Shown piece after piece: positions 33,706 through 42,946 of a stretch of DNA of 64,000 bases; positions within the stretch are counted from its first letter, which is position 1, and each line of letters begins with the position of its first letter. The stretch covers positions 1-64,000 of the forward strand of contig NZ_JAMXOT010000010.1 of NCBI RefSeq assembly GCF_024220515.1, read 5' to 3'. This DNA is from Oscillatoria sp. HE19RPO (GTDB lineage: Bacteria; Cyanobacteriota; Cyanobacteriia; Cyanobacteriales; Laspinemataceae). The notes beneath the pieces were generated by a model. That model ran no database searches. It saw only the letters and a program-made list of their open reading frames with translations, and had not been told where the DNA came from. The position numbers were made by a program, and so were the translations under genes.

Positions 33706-34302
33706 ATGAACCCAAATAATAACCGACCCGATCGCGACAACCCCATTCCAGGAGAACCATTAACACCGCCAAATCCGGGCATTCCCAGAGGAGATCGCCC
33801 GTATAGTGCCTCTGAACCCTTCCCAAACTCTGCCCCTGATGAACTGCGACGGGAACAAGAACGTCACATTCAAAACCTCGGGGAACTGCGACAAGAAGAG
33901 GCTCGATTAAGCCGACAGCTTCAGGAATTACGACAACAAGAAGAACATCTCCACCGGCGAATTGAAGGAATCCAATTAGAAGAAGAGGAACGAAGAATTG
34001 CTGAAGTTAGACGCAGACTGGCCTTAAACAAGACTAATCAAGTGATTTACTATCTGATGGGAGCATTAGGCGTTTTATTAATTTTGCGGGTCCTGTTGCG
34101 GCTATTAGGCGCAAACCCAGACAACCAGTTTGCCGGATTTATTTATGCCTTATCCTCTCCCTTTGTCACGCCGTTTGAAACCCTGTTTATCACACCCACC
34201 TTTGGGAATTCTGCTTTTGAATTCAACGCTTTAATTGCCATAGCCGTCTATGGATTACTAACTTGGTTGGTGATTCGGTTACTGGAATTAATTTGGAATT
34301 AA
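33706..34302 (+). CDS. YggT-family membrane protein with coiled-coil N-terminus
   Basis: 198 residues. The first ~45 residues are Pro/Asn-rich. Residues ~47-105 are a charged coiled coil (RREQERHIQNLGELRQEEAR). The C-terminal ~90 residues contain two or three membrane helices with the YggT signature (LRVLLRLLGANPDNQFAGFI, SSPFVTPFETLF). YggT proteins (YlmG/CCB3 in plastids) are linked to membrane-protein assembly, cell or nucleoid organisation and cytochrome b6f maturation. The cytoplasmic coiled-coil extension is extra to the basic family. It faces away from lanM and converges on ndhB. Confidence 0.8.
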   Translation: MNPNNNRPDRDNPIPGEPLTPPNPGIPRGDRPYSASEPFPNSAPDELRREQERHIQNLGELRQEEARLSRQLQELRQQEEHLHRRIEGIQLEEEERRIAEVRRRLALNKTNQVIYYLMGALGVLLILRVLLRLLGANPDNQFAGFIYALSSPFVTPFETLFITPTFGNSAFEFNALIAIAVYGLLTWLVIRLLELIWN

Positions 34303-34334
34303 CCTGAATTGATACCCCACTTGCTCGCACCCCC

Positions 34335-34373
34335 TAAAAAAAGGAGAGAGGCAACCCCATCGGGATTGCCTCT
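34335..34373 (-). terminator. Terminator for ndhB (minus strand)
   Basis: Hairpin AGAGGCAA-CCC / GGG-TTGCCTCT (34347-34373). Read on the minus strand, TCTCC and a run of seven Ts (complement of 34335-34341) follow. It lies 37 bp after the ndhB stop. Confidence 0.75.
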
Positions 34374-34409
34374 AAAAAATATTACCGTTAACAATTTACA
34401 CGGCTTTTC

Positions 34410-35984
34410 TTAAGGAGTTTGAGACCCTTCCAAGTCCGCCGGACTGGTTAACGTCGCAACGGGGACAGTTTTCCCCATCGAGGCTTGCAACATAGAGGTC
34501 CGAGAAACAGAATTATTCGCCAAAGTAAACAGGGGATTAGACAGAATCCCAGCGAGGGAAGTGGCAATCACCGTCAGGATTAAACCCACTTGGAGCGATC
34601 GCATTCCGCGCAAATTCCAGCGAATTTCGGGATAATTTTTCACCGCCTCGGACATTTCTTGCGGTTCCTTGACCACCATCATCTTGACCACGCGGATGTA
34701 GTAGTAAATGGAAACCACACTGGTTAATAAGCCCAGCAAGACTAAGCCATAAAGACCCGCTTGCCAACCGGCCCAGAACAGATAAATCTTTCCGAAGAAT
34801 CCGGCCAGGGGAGGAATACCACCGAGGGAAAGCAAACAAATACTTAATCCCAAGGTTAACAAGGGGTCTTTTTGATAGAGACCCGCATATTCGCTAATTT
34901 GATCCGTTCCCGTGCGGAGGGTGAAGAGAATCAAACAGGTGAATGCACCCAAGTTCATGAACAGATAAACCAGCAGATAAAAAATCATGCTCGCATATCC
35001 AGCATCGGTATTGGCAATTAAACCAATCATCACAAACCCCGCTTGTCCGATGGAGGAATAGGCAAGCATTCGTTTGAGACTGGTTTGAGCCAGGGCCACC
35101 ACATTACCCAGAACCATACTGAGGATGGCGAGGGCGGTAAACACAAAATGCCACTGTTCCTGAACCAGGGGGAACGCTGTCGTCAGCAGACGGATTGCCA
35201 GGGCAAATCCTGCTGCTTTAGAACCTACAGAAAGGAACGCCACAACTGGGGTGGGAGAGCCTTCGTAAACGTCCGGAGTCCATTGGTGGAAGGGAACTGC
35301 GGAGATTTTGAACGAAATCCCGGCAATGACAAACACTAGAGAAATCACCAGTCCAATGGAGGGACCTGTGCCAGAAGCAGTGATGCCAGCAGCGATCGCA
35401 CTTAAGCGAGTTTCTCCCCCGGAAAGTCCATACAGCAGAGACATCCCATAGAGAAACACCGCCGAAGAAGCAGCGCCAATCAGCAGATATTTTAAAGCCG
35501 CCTCATTGGAACGAGGATCCAGCTTCATGTAACCCGTGAGTAGATACGATGAAATACTCAGGGTTTCCAAAGACACAAAAATCATCACCAACTCATCTGC
35601 CCCAGAGAGGAACATTCCCCCCAGAGTGGCGGTGAGCAAAATCATCAGAAACTCGCCCATTGCGGTGCCGGAGTTTTCCACATAGCGGATCGACATCAAA
35701 ACAGTCACCACCGCAGACAGGGCGATAATGCCGCGAAAGATCACACTCATGGAGTCCCCATTGAACCCACCGAGGAACGAAATCGGGTCACTGGCATCCC
35801 ATTGATAAACCAGGGCCACCAGGGCCGCTAGTAGACCGGCGATCGCCATGTAGGGGGTCACCTTCAGGGACTCCCGTCCTACGATCAGGTCATAAACCAG
35901 GACCACCAGCAGGGTGACGATCACAATTCCCTCTGGCAAAATTATTCCAGCATTTAGCTGGGCGGCAAGATTAGCAAAGTTCAT
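34410..35984 (-). CDS. ndhB: NAD(P)H-quinone oxidoreductase subunit 2 (NdhB)
   Basis: 524 residues, full length, about 14 membrane helices. It has the conserved antiporter-like core ([17 protein letters not shown]-type region, [38 protein letters not shown]). NdhB is a proton-pumping membrane subunit of the photosynthetic NDH-1 complex, which accepts electrons from ferredoxin and serves respiration, cyclic electron flow and CO2 uptake in thylakoids. It is a single gene with its own terminator. The N-terminus [19 protein letters not shown] matches the family. Confidence 0.97.
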   Translation of the reverse strand: MNFANLAAQLNAGIILPEGIVIVTLLVVLVYDLIVGRESLKVTPYMAIAGLLAALVALVYQWDASDPISFLGGFNGDSMSVIFRGIIALSAVVTVLMSIRYVENSGTAMGEFLMILLTATLGGMFLSGADELVMIFVSLETLSISSYLLTGYMKLDPRSNEAALKYLLIGAASSAVFLYGMSLLYGLSGGETRLSAIAAGITASGTGPSIGLVISLVFVIAGISFKISAVPFHQWTPDVYEGSPTPVVAFLSVGSKAAGFALAIRLLTTAFPLVQEQWHFVFTALAILSMVLGNVVALAQTSLKRMLAYSSIGQAGFVMIGLIANTDAGYASMIFYLLVYLFMNLGAFTCLILFTLRTGTDQISEYAGLYQKDPLLTLGLSICLLSLGGIPPLAGFFGKIYLFWAGWQAGLYGLVLLGLLTSVVSIYYYIRVVKMMVVKEPQEMSEAVKNYPEIRWNLRGMRSLQVGLILTVIATSLAGILSNPLFTLANNSVSRTSMLQASMGKTVPVATLTSPADLEGSQTP

Positions 35985-36297
35985 AGCAAGTTATCGGCAG
36001 GTACAATACAACCAATTAGCATCAATCCGGTGCAGTTCGTGCATTAGCAATTCTTTACATCTTGCATCTTACCTTGATATCTGCCCGATGCCCCCCATCT
36101 ACCGCCAATTCTGCGGGGCTCGGGTGCTAGTTGCGCCAGTTCATCAGGAGAGGGACTTAGGCAAATTTTTTGCTCGCACCCTCAATAGTAGGAGGGAGTC
36201 ACCGAATCGTCCCTACCCGGGATAGAGGGAAGTCCTGAGTCTGTAGGGTCGGCTAAAACCCACCCTACGATCGGGCGATCGCAGCCCATCATCCTAA
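35985..36297. other. Intergenic region upstream of ndhB
   Basis: No gene. It contains a short AGGGACTTAGGCA ... GAAGTCCT inverted pair (about 36150-36235), possibly a relative of the element at 7216, and otherwise promoter sequence. Confidence 0.5.
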
Positions 36298-37182
36298 CTA
36301 TGCCAGGGACAAGTTGAGGTTGTAGTTTGTCTCGCTTTCCATATTTTCCGCTTGAAAGACTCGGACAAAATAAGTACCTGCCGCCAAATTATCGGTCGCG
36401 ATCGCTTCAGGTGTCGCCCCGCCATTCAGGGACGCTTCAATAATATCTCCAAAATCGATCGCCCCATTCGCATTGAAATCCCGGATTAAATCCACATCCG
36501 CATCTGCACTCAGTCCAGTCAGGTTTACTCGCAAATTGCTTGGGGTCCCCAGGACGAACCGATAGATATCAGAGGGGTCGGCATTCCCCACAAAATCACT
36601 CACCCCTTGAGTGCCTGTCAGGTTGCCCAAATCTACGGCGGTATTCAAATTGTTGGAGGGGACGCCAAAAGCGCTGCCTCTGCGTCCTTCTGCCAAACCC
36701 GAGGTCACGAAGTGGAACAGTGCCTGCTCATTGTTAAATCCAGCCGCTTGCAAATCAAAGTTACTCGTCAGATAGAAATTCACATCAAAATTAGCAGAGG
36801 CGGCTCGTCCTTCAGAAATGCCAAACGTTCTAAAATGTTCAAGTAATTGCTCGTTATTCAGTCCGGCTGCCTGCAAGTCTGCATTGTTTTCTCGATAAAA
36901 ATTGGCATCGAAAACAGCGGAAAAATCTCGTCCCTCCGCAACGCCAAAAGTTTGTAAGTGATTGAGCAATTCCCGATTATTAGTTAAGCCTGCGGCTGCT
37001 AAATCAGAATTTTGCTGCCGGTAAATTGAGTTGAGATTAACGAGGGGTGAAAATTGCCGCCCTTCCTCTATGCCTACGCTTTGGAAATGAGCTAATAGTT
37101 GCTCGTTGCTCGTTAACCCAGCTGCTGCCAAATCTGGATTACTGAAGCTATAGAAACTCGGATTGAATAGGTTAACGGTCAT
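36298..37182 (-). CDS. NPDL-repeat protein with pre-peptidase C-terminal (PPC) domain
   Basis: 294 residues from MTVNLFNPSF (37182, GGAG ribosome-binding site). Four ~42-residue repeats (about 5-175) have the same plan as the NPDV modules of the haloperoxidase and SBBP proteins: FY...NPDLAAAGL, then LLAHFQSVGIEEGR. A PPC domain follows (about 185-294; VDLGNLTG..., FVGNADPSDIYRFVL, AGTYFVRVFQ). PPC domains usually sit at the end of secreted proteins, but there is no signal peptide and no enzymatic domain. Probably a secreted or surface structural protein; function unknown. Confidence 0.75.
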   Translation of the reverse strand: MTVNLFNPSFYSFSNPDLAAAGLTSNEQLLAHFQSVGIEEGRQFSPLVNLNSIYRQQNSDLAAAGLTNNRELLNHLQTFGVAEGRDFSAVFDANFYRENNADLQAAGLNNEQLLEHFRTFGISEGRAASANFDVNFYLTSNFDLQAAGFNNEQALFHFVTSGLAEGRRGSAFGVPSNNLNTAVDLGNLTGTQGVSDFVGNADPSDIYRFVLGTPSNLRVNLTGLSADADVDLIRDFNANGAIDFGDIIEASLNGGATPEAIATDNLAAGTYFVRVFQAENMESETNYNLNLSLA

Positions 37183-37246
37183 GTTTATTCTCCAACACAA
37201 ATAATTTGCTTTTAGTCGGTTAATTAGACTGGTTGCAAAATTCTCT

Positions 37247-37280
37247 AAAGCCCCCCTTTTTAAGGGGGGTTGGGGGGATC
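37247..37280. repeat. AAGCCCCCCTT / AAGGGGGG dispersed palindrome
   Basis: Hairpin GCCCCCCTT TTT AAGGGGGG followed by TTGGGGGGATC. Other copies are at 43680-43710, 43880-43911 and 62758-62790. A common intergenic repeat of filamentous cyanobacteria. Confidence 0.85.
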
Positions 37281-37432
37281 GATCCGTTATTTTGCAAGAG
37301 GTCTATTCTAAGAGAGTCATGGCTATATCTAGCCTCAATCATTCCGGGATCAGCAATTCATGAATTGCACCTACAGTCTGGGACTTGCGGAACCCAATGA
37401 AGATATATCGCCTTGGACAGTGGGGTGAGGGT

Positions 37433-38845
37433 TTAATTGAACCCGCTCGGCCAGATTTGCATCGCCGATCGCCCGGCAATAACGACTCCGAGCACCACGA
37501 CGATCGCCGCACTCACGGCAGGCAAGCATTTCACCACTCCTATCTGTTGTGGTAGGCGATCAAAAAACCCTCTGGCGTACACCAGGGAAAACCCGATCGC
37601 CGTCAGCACCAGGGCCAATCCTAAACTGAATGACAGCACCAGGGTCAGCCCAAAGCCGATACTGCCCAGGGCCGTAGCACTCAGCAGCAGCACCAAGGCA
37701 GAAGGACAAGGTAAAAGACCGCTGGAGAGGCCCAGTGCCAGTAGACTCTTCCAAGTCACCGGCGAACCGTCCGCCCCGGGCGGTAAGTGCGAGTGAGCGC
37801 CCGCGCCGTGATGGTGATGGTGATGGTGCTCGTGATGGTGATGGTGAACAGAATGAGCGTTTACCCCAGAAGGCTCCACCGCGAAAGTCCGTTGCCAGGA
37901 GCCCCGACTCAACAGATCCACCGTTGTGGAAGCTCTGGGACTGGCAGTTTTTCTGAATTTCGGCCATGCCTCGCGAATGCGGTGGCGACATAAGTTCACG
38001 CCGATCACCACCACAATTACACCGGACAACAAGTTCAGCCAGGGGTACAGCTCATCGGTGACTATCCCGCGAGAGGCGAACAGCGTCACCAACCCCAAAG
38101 CAAAGACTCCAGCCGTGTGGGCGATCGTTGTCGTCATTGCCAAGAACAAAGCGTGTTTGAACGTAGCACGGGACCCCACCAAATAGGCCCCGACAATGGT
38201 TTTTCCATGTCCGGGAGACATCGAATGCATGGCACCCCAGACGAAAGAACCTGCGATCGCCCACAACAAATTCCGCGCCCCCAGCCATGCCGACCCCCCA
38301 TCCCCCAGGGAAAAGACTTTGTTTTTTGGCGTGAATACAAACGTCTGCATTCTCCCCTGATATAAAATCGTCGCCTGACAACTGGCTGTTGCCACATCGG
38401 GTACAAATAAATCGTATTTTATCTGCAAACCCTCCACGGGTTGTGACCAACTGTAACTCAGCAGTAAGGTGCTGTGAGTAGAGGCCGGGATTTGCAGGGA
38501 AGGGATAGCAGCGGTTTCTAAAGGTCTGACGGTTAAAATACCTTGTCGATCTTCGCTGTCCGCGATCTGAATTCGCTCACTTAAAAACTTCTCAAGTGAG
38601 GCTGACTCGCTACGGACTTCTTCGGCTGAAAGCTGACCATCTTGATTGCGATCGGCGAAAGCCACCAACCCCGTGGGAAAGGTGAGATTCACTTGAGTTT
38701 CCATCTCACTGACCGCAATCTCCGCCACTGCCAAGTCCGCCCAATGAGAGTGGCTGGGGGTAGCGAAAATTAAAGATAGCAAAAGTGAGGCGACGAAGGT
38801 CCCGATCGCCAATAGGATGGATTTGAGTCGCTGTTTGTTCATCAA
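37433..38845 (-). CDS. NicO/RcnA-type nickel/cobalt transporter with N-terminal extracytoplasmic domain
   Basis: 470 residues. Signal or anchor helix, then a ~170-residue N-terminal domain containing an EF-hand-like loop DRNQDGQLSAEEV. The NicO transport domain follows, with HSMSPGHGKTIVGAYLVG, a central His-rich loop (HHHHHEHHHHHHHGAGAHSH) and LSSGLLPCPSALVLLLSA. The histidine stretch and the HxxxGHGK motif point to Ni2+/Co2+ handling; RcnA-type proteins are efflux pumps. It starts 6 bp after the TPR gene stop and is co-transcribed with it. Confidence 0.82.
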   Translation of the reverse strand: MMNKQRLKSILLAIGTFVASLLLSLIFATPSHSHWADLAVAEIAVSEMETQVNLTFPTGLVAFADRNQDGQLSAEEVRSESASLEKFLSERIQIADSEDRQGILTVRPLETAAIPSLQIPASTHSTLLLSYSWSQPVEGLQIKYDLFVPDVATASCQATILYQGRMQTFVFTPKNKVFSLGDGGSAWLGARNLLWAIAGSFVWGAMHSMSPGHGKTIVGAYLVGSRATFKHALFLAMTTTIAHTAGVFALGLVTLFASRGIVTDELYPWLNLLSGVIVVVIGVNLCRHRIREAWPKFRKTASPRASTTVDLLSRGSWQRTFAVEPSGVNAHSVHHHHHEHHHHHHHGAGAHSHLPPGADGSPVTWKSLLALGLSSGLLPCPSALVLLLSATALGSIGFGLTLVLSFSLGLALVLTAIGFSLVYARGFFDRLPQQIGVVKCLPAVSAAIVVVLGVVIAGRSAMQIWPSGFN

Positions 38846-38851
38846 CGCCCC

Positions 38852-40267
38852 TCAGTAAGAAAATTCCATATCCAGACCCAACATTCGTCGAGCCTGTGCG
38901 TCGAACGTTGGATCAGTCTGGCTTGCCTGTTGAAAGTACGCCCTCGCTGTCGTCTCGTTCCCCAAAGCCTTCTCGACTTCCCCGGCGCGGTAAAAAATCC
39001 CCGCATCCCGAATTCCCGATTGCATTGCAAGTGCGATCGCCTCTTGAGCTTCTGCCGGTTTGCCCGAGCGCAGGAGTGCCGACGCCAGAATCGTCATAGT
39101 TGGCGCATCACGGCGGATCTTCACCTCAGCTTGCATCAGCGCCAGAGCTTCCGCCACATCTTCCTCACCGCCGCGATCGAGCAGTAACGCTGCCAGTTCC
39201 CCGCGATGTCCGAAGCTGCCACTTCCATCTTTCGGCATAGTAGCTCGCAACAGGGTTTCAGCTTTTTCGAGCCAGGATTTGGCCGCAGCCTTGTCCCCTT
39301 GCAAACTTTTCAGACGAGCCATCCCGTGAGCGATCCGATGATCGAACAGGGTCACCGTATTTTCCGAGTCCGTGAGTGCCAGCTCATAATACTCTTGCCC
39401 CTGCCGATACTGTCCCTGCCTGGTCTTTAATTCAGCCAGGAGTACCAAAGCCAGCGGGTATCGCGGGACTAGCCGTAACGCTTCCAGATACAGTGCCTCT
39501 GCCTGTTGCAGTTGCCCCCGTTGCGAGTAAAAACGCCCCAGAAGCGTCCGGGTTTTAGCAGAACCGCTCAATTGTCCCGGCTCTTCCGCAGCCAGAGCGC
39601 CCTCAAAATCGGCGATCGCTTCGGCATCCAAACCCTGGGCCACCCGCACCAGCCCTCGCAGGTTCAAGGTTCCCGGGCTGCGAACGAGAGCTACTAGCTC
39701 CTGCGCCGCGCGATCGGCTGCCGCTACATTACCCATCGCCAAATTGGTCGTCACGGCCACTGCTAGGGCATCCCTATTGGTAAAACCGACTTGTTCAGCA
39801 AGGCGCAGCGCTGTTGGAAAATCATGCTGCGCTTCCGCTATTCGGGCGAGTACGAGTTGGGCCGTGGTGTTGTCAAACGGCAAAGAAGCCAGCGATCGCC
39901 GCGCTGCCCCTTCAGCCAACAGATACCAACTCCCCTCACTTGTGGCTTGAGCCATTTTTAAATAGGCTTCTGCCAGAAAAGCCCGGTTCAGACCGCTTTC
40001 GGGGTCCTGCCCTAGCCGTTCCTGATAGAAAGCAATCTCTTGCTCTGCCATCAGCTTGGGAGTGAGATTGTTCCCCAACAATTGGTCAAAGCGATAGCGG
40101 TAGTCTGGATCGAGTCCGGCGGGGGAATGCGATGAGGAAAAACTGCTGGGAAACCTCCTGAGTTCCTGGGGCAGGCTCGCCACAGCGATCGCCACTGTTG
40201 GCAATGCGATCAGCAGCACCCACCAGAACCTTTCCGTTTTTATTCTTTGTGCTTTCTCAGTTGTCAT
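38852..40267 (-). CDS. Membrane-anchored tetratricopeptide-repeat protein
   Basis: 471 residues. One N-terminal membrane helix (WWVLLIALPTVAIAVASL), then an almost wholly helical TPR solenoid (A..Y...G....A repeats throughout, about residues 80-470). It lies between the DUF4331 gene and the NicO gene on the same strand. Such TPR proteins usually scaffold complexes, so a role in presenting or assembling the DUF4331 protein or transporter is plausible but unproven. 6-bp spacing to the NicO gene. Confidence 0.78.
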   Translation of the reverse strand: MTTEKAQRIKTERFWWVLLIALPTVAIAVASLPQELRRFPSSFSSSHSPAGLDPDYRYRFDQLLGNNLTPKLMAEQEIAFYQERLGQDPESGLNRAFLAEAYLKMAQATSEGSWYLLAEGAARRSLASLPFDNTTAQLVLARIAEAQHDFPTALRLAEQVGFTNRDALAVAVTTNLAMGNVAAADRAAQELVALVRSPGTLNLRGLVRVAQGLDAEAIADFEGALAAEEPGQLSGSAKTRTLLGRFYSQRGQLQQAEALYLEALRLVPRYPLALVLLAELKTRQGQYRQGQEYYELALTDSENTVTLFDHRIAHGMARLKSLQGDKAAAKSWLEKAETLLRATMPKDGSGSFGHRGELAALLLDRGGEEDVAEALALMQAEVKIRRDAPTMTILASALLRSGKPAEAQEAIALAMQSGIRDAGIFYRAGEVEKALGNETTARAYFQQASQTDPTFDAQARRMLGLDMEFSY

Positions 40268-40322
40268 GGGTTAATGGCTCACAATCTCCCAAGGGAACTC
40301 CAAAAAATAAAATAGAGCAATT

Positions 40323-40373
40323 GTAGGGTGGGCATTGCCCACCATCAGTTACGGTGGGCAATGCCCACCCTAC
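40323..40373. repeat. Perfect 21-bp inverted repeat (GGTGGGCATTGCCCACC family)
   Basis: GTAGGGTGGGCATTGCCCACC and its exact reverse complement separated by 9 bp. It lies between the DUF4331 and TPR genes. The same motif recurs at 42225-42320 and 43607-43860. Confidence 0.9.
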
Positions 40374-40507
40374 TTCTTTGTGCTTTCTCAGACCCGGACA
40401 TACGCCATTTGGGGGATGTGACCCGAGATGATCCGTGCATTGGATGAATTGCCCCTACAACGGATCAAAGTGATGGGTAAGTAAGTCCTGTTGCCAATAG
40501 CCCATGA

Positions 40508-41722
40508 CTAATTCGGTAAAGCCAAGTATGGAAAGGACGGTTGTAACGGCTTGTGTCCTTGAGCGGGGTTGCCTGGAACGCCTTCGTAGGTAACGTTATC
40601 GCTGACCGGGGATCCGACCAACACGCCGAGTGTAATGTCTACCACATCGTCCTTGATCATACGACCGGCGATCGGGCTGCCCATAGCGTTAAAAGCGTTC
40701 GCATAGCCACTGGGTACTGTTGTGTCGATTCGCATCACATCGGGGAGAAACGCCCCCGCGATCGCATTGGGGTCCACATTATCCTGACCATCGGCCTGAT
40801 CCAATGCATTGAGCGTGGTCACTGCCTCAGCCCGCACTGGTGCTGCTGCCTCGCTCAAGTCTAAAAACGGCGGAATCGAGTTAAAAGCATTTAAGAAAGC
40901 AGGCGTAACGATCAAACCTTCGTTGATTAAGGGTCTTGCCAACCGTTCGATCTGTTGGAAATTCCCCGTCGCATCGCGCACCGAAACCGTCATCCACACA
41001 TCAAAAACATTCACCGGAGTTGATAGCTGCAAGAAAGCTTTCGGAACCCGAACCACGATCGCATTCACGTTGTAGCCTTTCGTAAAATCCGTCGCTTGTT
41101 GAGGGGGAAGGAAACTCGCCGGGGGGCCAATCCCCAAGGCTCCCGCTCGTACCCGAAAGAATTGCTCCACATCCAAGAAAAACGGGTCTTCGCGCAGTCC
41201 CGCAAACACCGTCAGGTTAGAACCGCCCACAGAGACTGGATTCAGCACTGGCGGACTATTCAACGTGGTTGTTGTAATCGGCGCACCGTTTGTGGTTGCA
41301 GTTGTCCCCACCTCAGCGCCATTTTGAATGGCGGTTACGGTCATGGTTTGCACCCCCTGGGCATTCGGTTCGCTAAAGGTCATCCGTAGGATCAAATTCG
41401 CTTTCCCTGTGGGAACTTCATCCTTATTTGCCACCCGAGTTATATTGAAATCGTAAACCGCGTTGGAGCTGAAGTAATAAGGTTGCCGAGGCAGCGATCG
41501 CGGGTTGGTATTCATCACAAAGATCAAGTCATCTGCTGAAGCCGCAGGGTTTTGATCCACTTCGCGGAAGACATATAAGTCCGTTAAACCCAAAGGACCG
41601 CTTGTCGGTTCCAATTCACCGTCATCATGATCTGAAGCTCCCATAGTGCCCGGATTCAGTAGGGAAATCATCAGCAACTCTACGGCAAGTATGCTCATTC
41701 GAGCTATTTTTTTGAAATTCAT
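40508..41722 (-). CDS. DUF4331 domain protein, exported
   Basis: About 404 residues. Signal peptide (ILAVELLMISLLNPGTMGA), then the DUF4331 signature SDHDDGELEPTSGPLGLTDLYVFR at the mature N-terminus and the conserved VNAIVVRVPKAFL region. DUF4331 proteins are secreted or periplasmic and of unknown function. In several bacteria they occur with TPR and metal-transporter genes, as here. An in-frame ATG four codons earlier (41734) is possible. First gene of the 41.7-37.4 kb minus-strand group, though 240 bp separate it from the TPR gene. Confidence 0.82.
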   Translation of the reverse strand: MNFKKIARMSILAVELLMISLLNPGTMGASDHDDGELEPTSGPLGLTDLYVFREVDQNPAASADDLIFVMNTNPRSLPRQPYYFSSNAVYDFNITRVANKDEVPTGKANLILRMTFSEPNAQGVQTMTVTAIQNGAEVGTTATTNGAPITTTTLNSPPVLNPVSVGGSNLTVFAGLREDPFFLDVEQFFRVRAGALGIGPPASFLPPQQATDFTKGYNVNAIVVRVPKAFLQLSTPVNVFDVWMTVSVRDATGNFQQIERLARPLINEGLIVTPAFLNAFNSIPPFLDLSEAAAPVRAEAVTTLNALDQADGQDNVDPNAIAGAFLPDVMRIDTTVPSGYANAFNAMGSPIAGRMIKDDVVDITLGVLVGSPVSDNVTYEGVPGNPAQGHKPLQPSFPYLALPN

Positions 41723-41734
41723 TGCAGTTACCAA

Positions 41735-42460
41735 TTGAGCTTTTGGTTATGAAAAAAGTTAGAATTGTAATCCCCGACTGGGTTTTACTTTCCCCAGACT
41801 TTCAGTGAAAGTCGAGTGAGTTGTAGTATTTGTTGTATTAAGGGTCTATGGCTTTTTTTGGACCCTAGACTCGGTAAAGTGTCAAGCTGGTTAATCTTGC
41901 CACTTCTGCCTTGGAGTCCTGGAAGATGTAGGTAGGGCATTGATCCCAGCTTACTATCCGAGTCCCCCCTATAGGCATCTTTAAACTTTACCAGCTTTGA
42001 GTGCATTTGAGTGCAACTGATGAATTTTTATTTTGACAATTCACAGAAAAATGAGATGACCGTCCCGTGGAAGCACTCGATACGGTACAATCCTCTCGAT
42101 TCAAATTATCCTGAGCTGGCAAGCTTGGGACGCACTTATTTGCTGGCTATAATCGTTACTACAGAATGAAGCGGTATTCTTTTGAGTAAAATTGCTGATG
42201 GCGCGAACCGAGTTTTTAAAGCAATTGTAGGGTGGGCATTGCCCACCTAAACTCAAAGTAAGCAATTGTCGGGTGGGTTCAAACCCACATTCACTCAAAG
42301 GTGGGCATTGCCCACCCTACTCCTACTCCTACTCCTTTAACAACCGAATAGGAATGATTTATTTTGGGGAATACCCTTAATGATTACGAAATATTAAGAA
42401 ATTTTGATTGATGCTGGATATTAGTGTAAAATTTTACCTTTAAATTATCAATCAAAGGTT
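41735..42460. other. Intergenic region with GGTGGGCA palindromes
   Basis: No gene supported. It contains a T-rich hairpin near 41843-41872 (GGGTC ... GGACCC) and a cluster of GTGGGCATTGCCCAC palindromes at 42225-42320. The final 100 bp are AT-rich and precede the gene at 42461. Confidence 0.6.
42225..42320. repeat. Cluster of three GGTGGGC palindromes
   Basis: TAGGGTGGGCATTGCCCACC, GGGTGGGTTCAAACCCAC and GGTGGGCATTGCCCACCCTA in tandem. Same family as 40323-40373. Confidence 0.85.
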
Positions 42461-42946
42461 ATGCAAAGCCAATTTTATGGGATTGCAGCTTTATCTGCTG
42501 TTGTTCTGCAATTTTTACCCATCTCTCTCCCACTGGCGATCGCTCAAGAACATGAGGGATGCTTTATGGTTAATGCTTCAGGGGAATTAGTCAACCTTAG
42601 CAGTCTGTGTGACACTGAAGACAGAAGGCCAGTTCTAACCCCAGAACAACTGAAAGCACAGGCATTCATTGAAGCATATATTCAGGCGGCAAATGAATAT
42701 GAGCCACCGCTTAAGGATTTTTTGTTACAAGAAATCCGCCGAGTTCCACAACAGAAGATTCAAACTGCCCAAAAAATTTGCCAAGAAGCAAAAGAAGGAA
42801 TTTCAATACCTGAATGGAGATTGAGAACCCGTGTGGAAGCGATAGAAATTGCCGACCCTCGGAAACAGGAGGAATTTATCGCCGATCGCGATTTAACCAT
42901 TTCCCTAGCAACTAATCATTACTGCCCGGAATTTGCCAATCGGTAA
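42461..42946 (+). CDS. Small exported hypothetical protein (DUF732-like pattern)
   Basis: 161 residues with a signal peptide (cleavage near AIAQEHE). The mature part has four cysteines. QTAQKICQEAKEGIS in the middle and LATNHYCPEF at the end resemble the C...G....C pattern of DUF732-like secreted domains, but the similarity is judged by eye only. It stands alone between repeat-rich regions. Function unknown. Confidence 0.6.
   Translation: MQSQFYGIAALSAVVLQFLPISLPLAIAQEHEGCFMVNASGELVNLSSLCDTEDRRPVLTPEQLKAQAFIEAYIQAANEYEPPLKDFLLQEIRRVPQQKIQTAQKICQEAKEGISIPEWRLRTRVEAIEIADPRKQEEFIADRDLTISLATNHYCPEFANR

Noticed and set aside
37787-37993. Plus-strand frame with repeated Met/Val in the NicO gene
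   Set aside because: Artefact of the His-codon run on the opposite strand.
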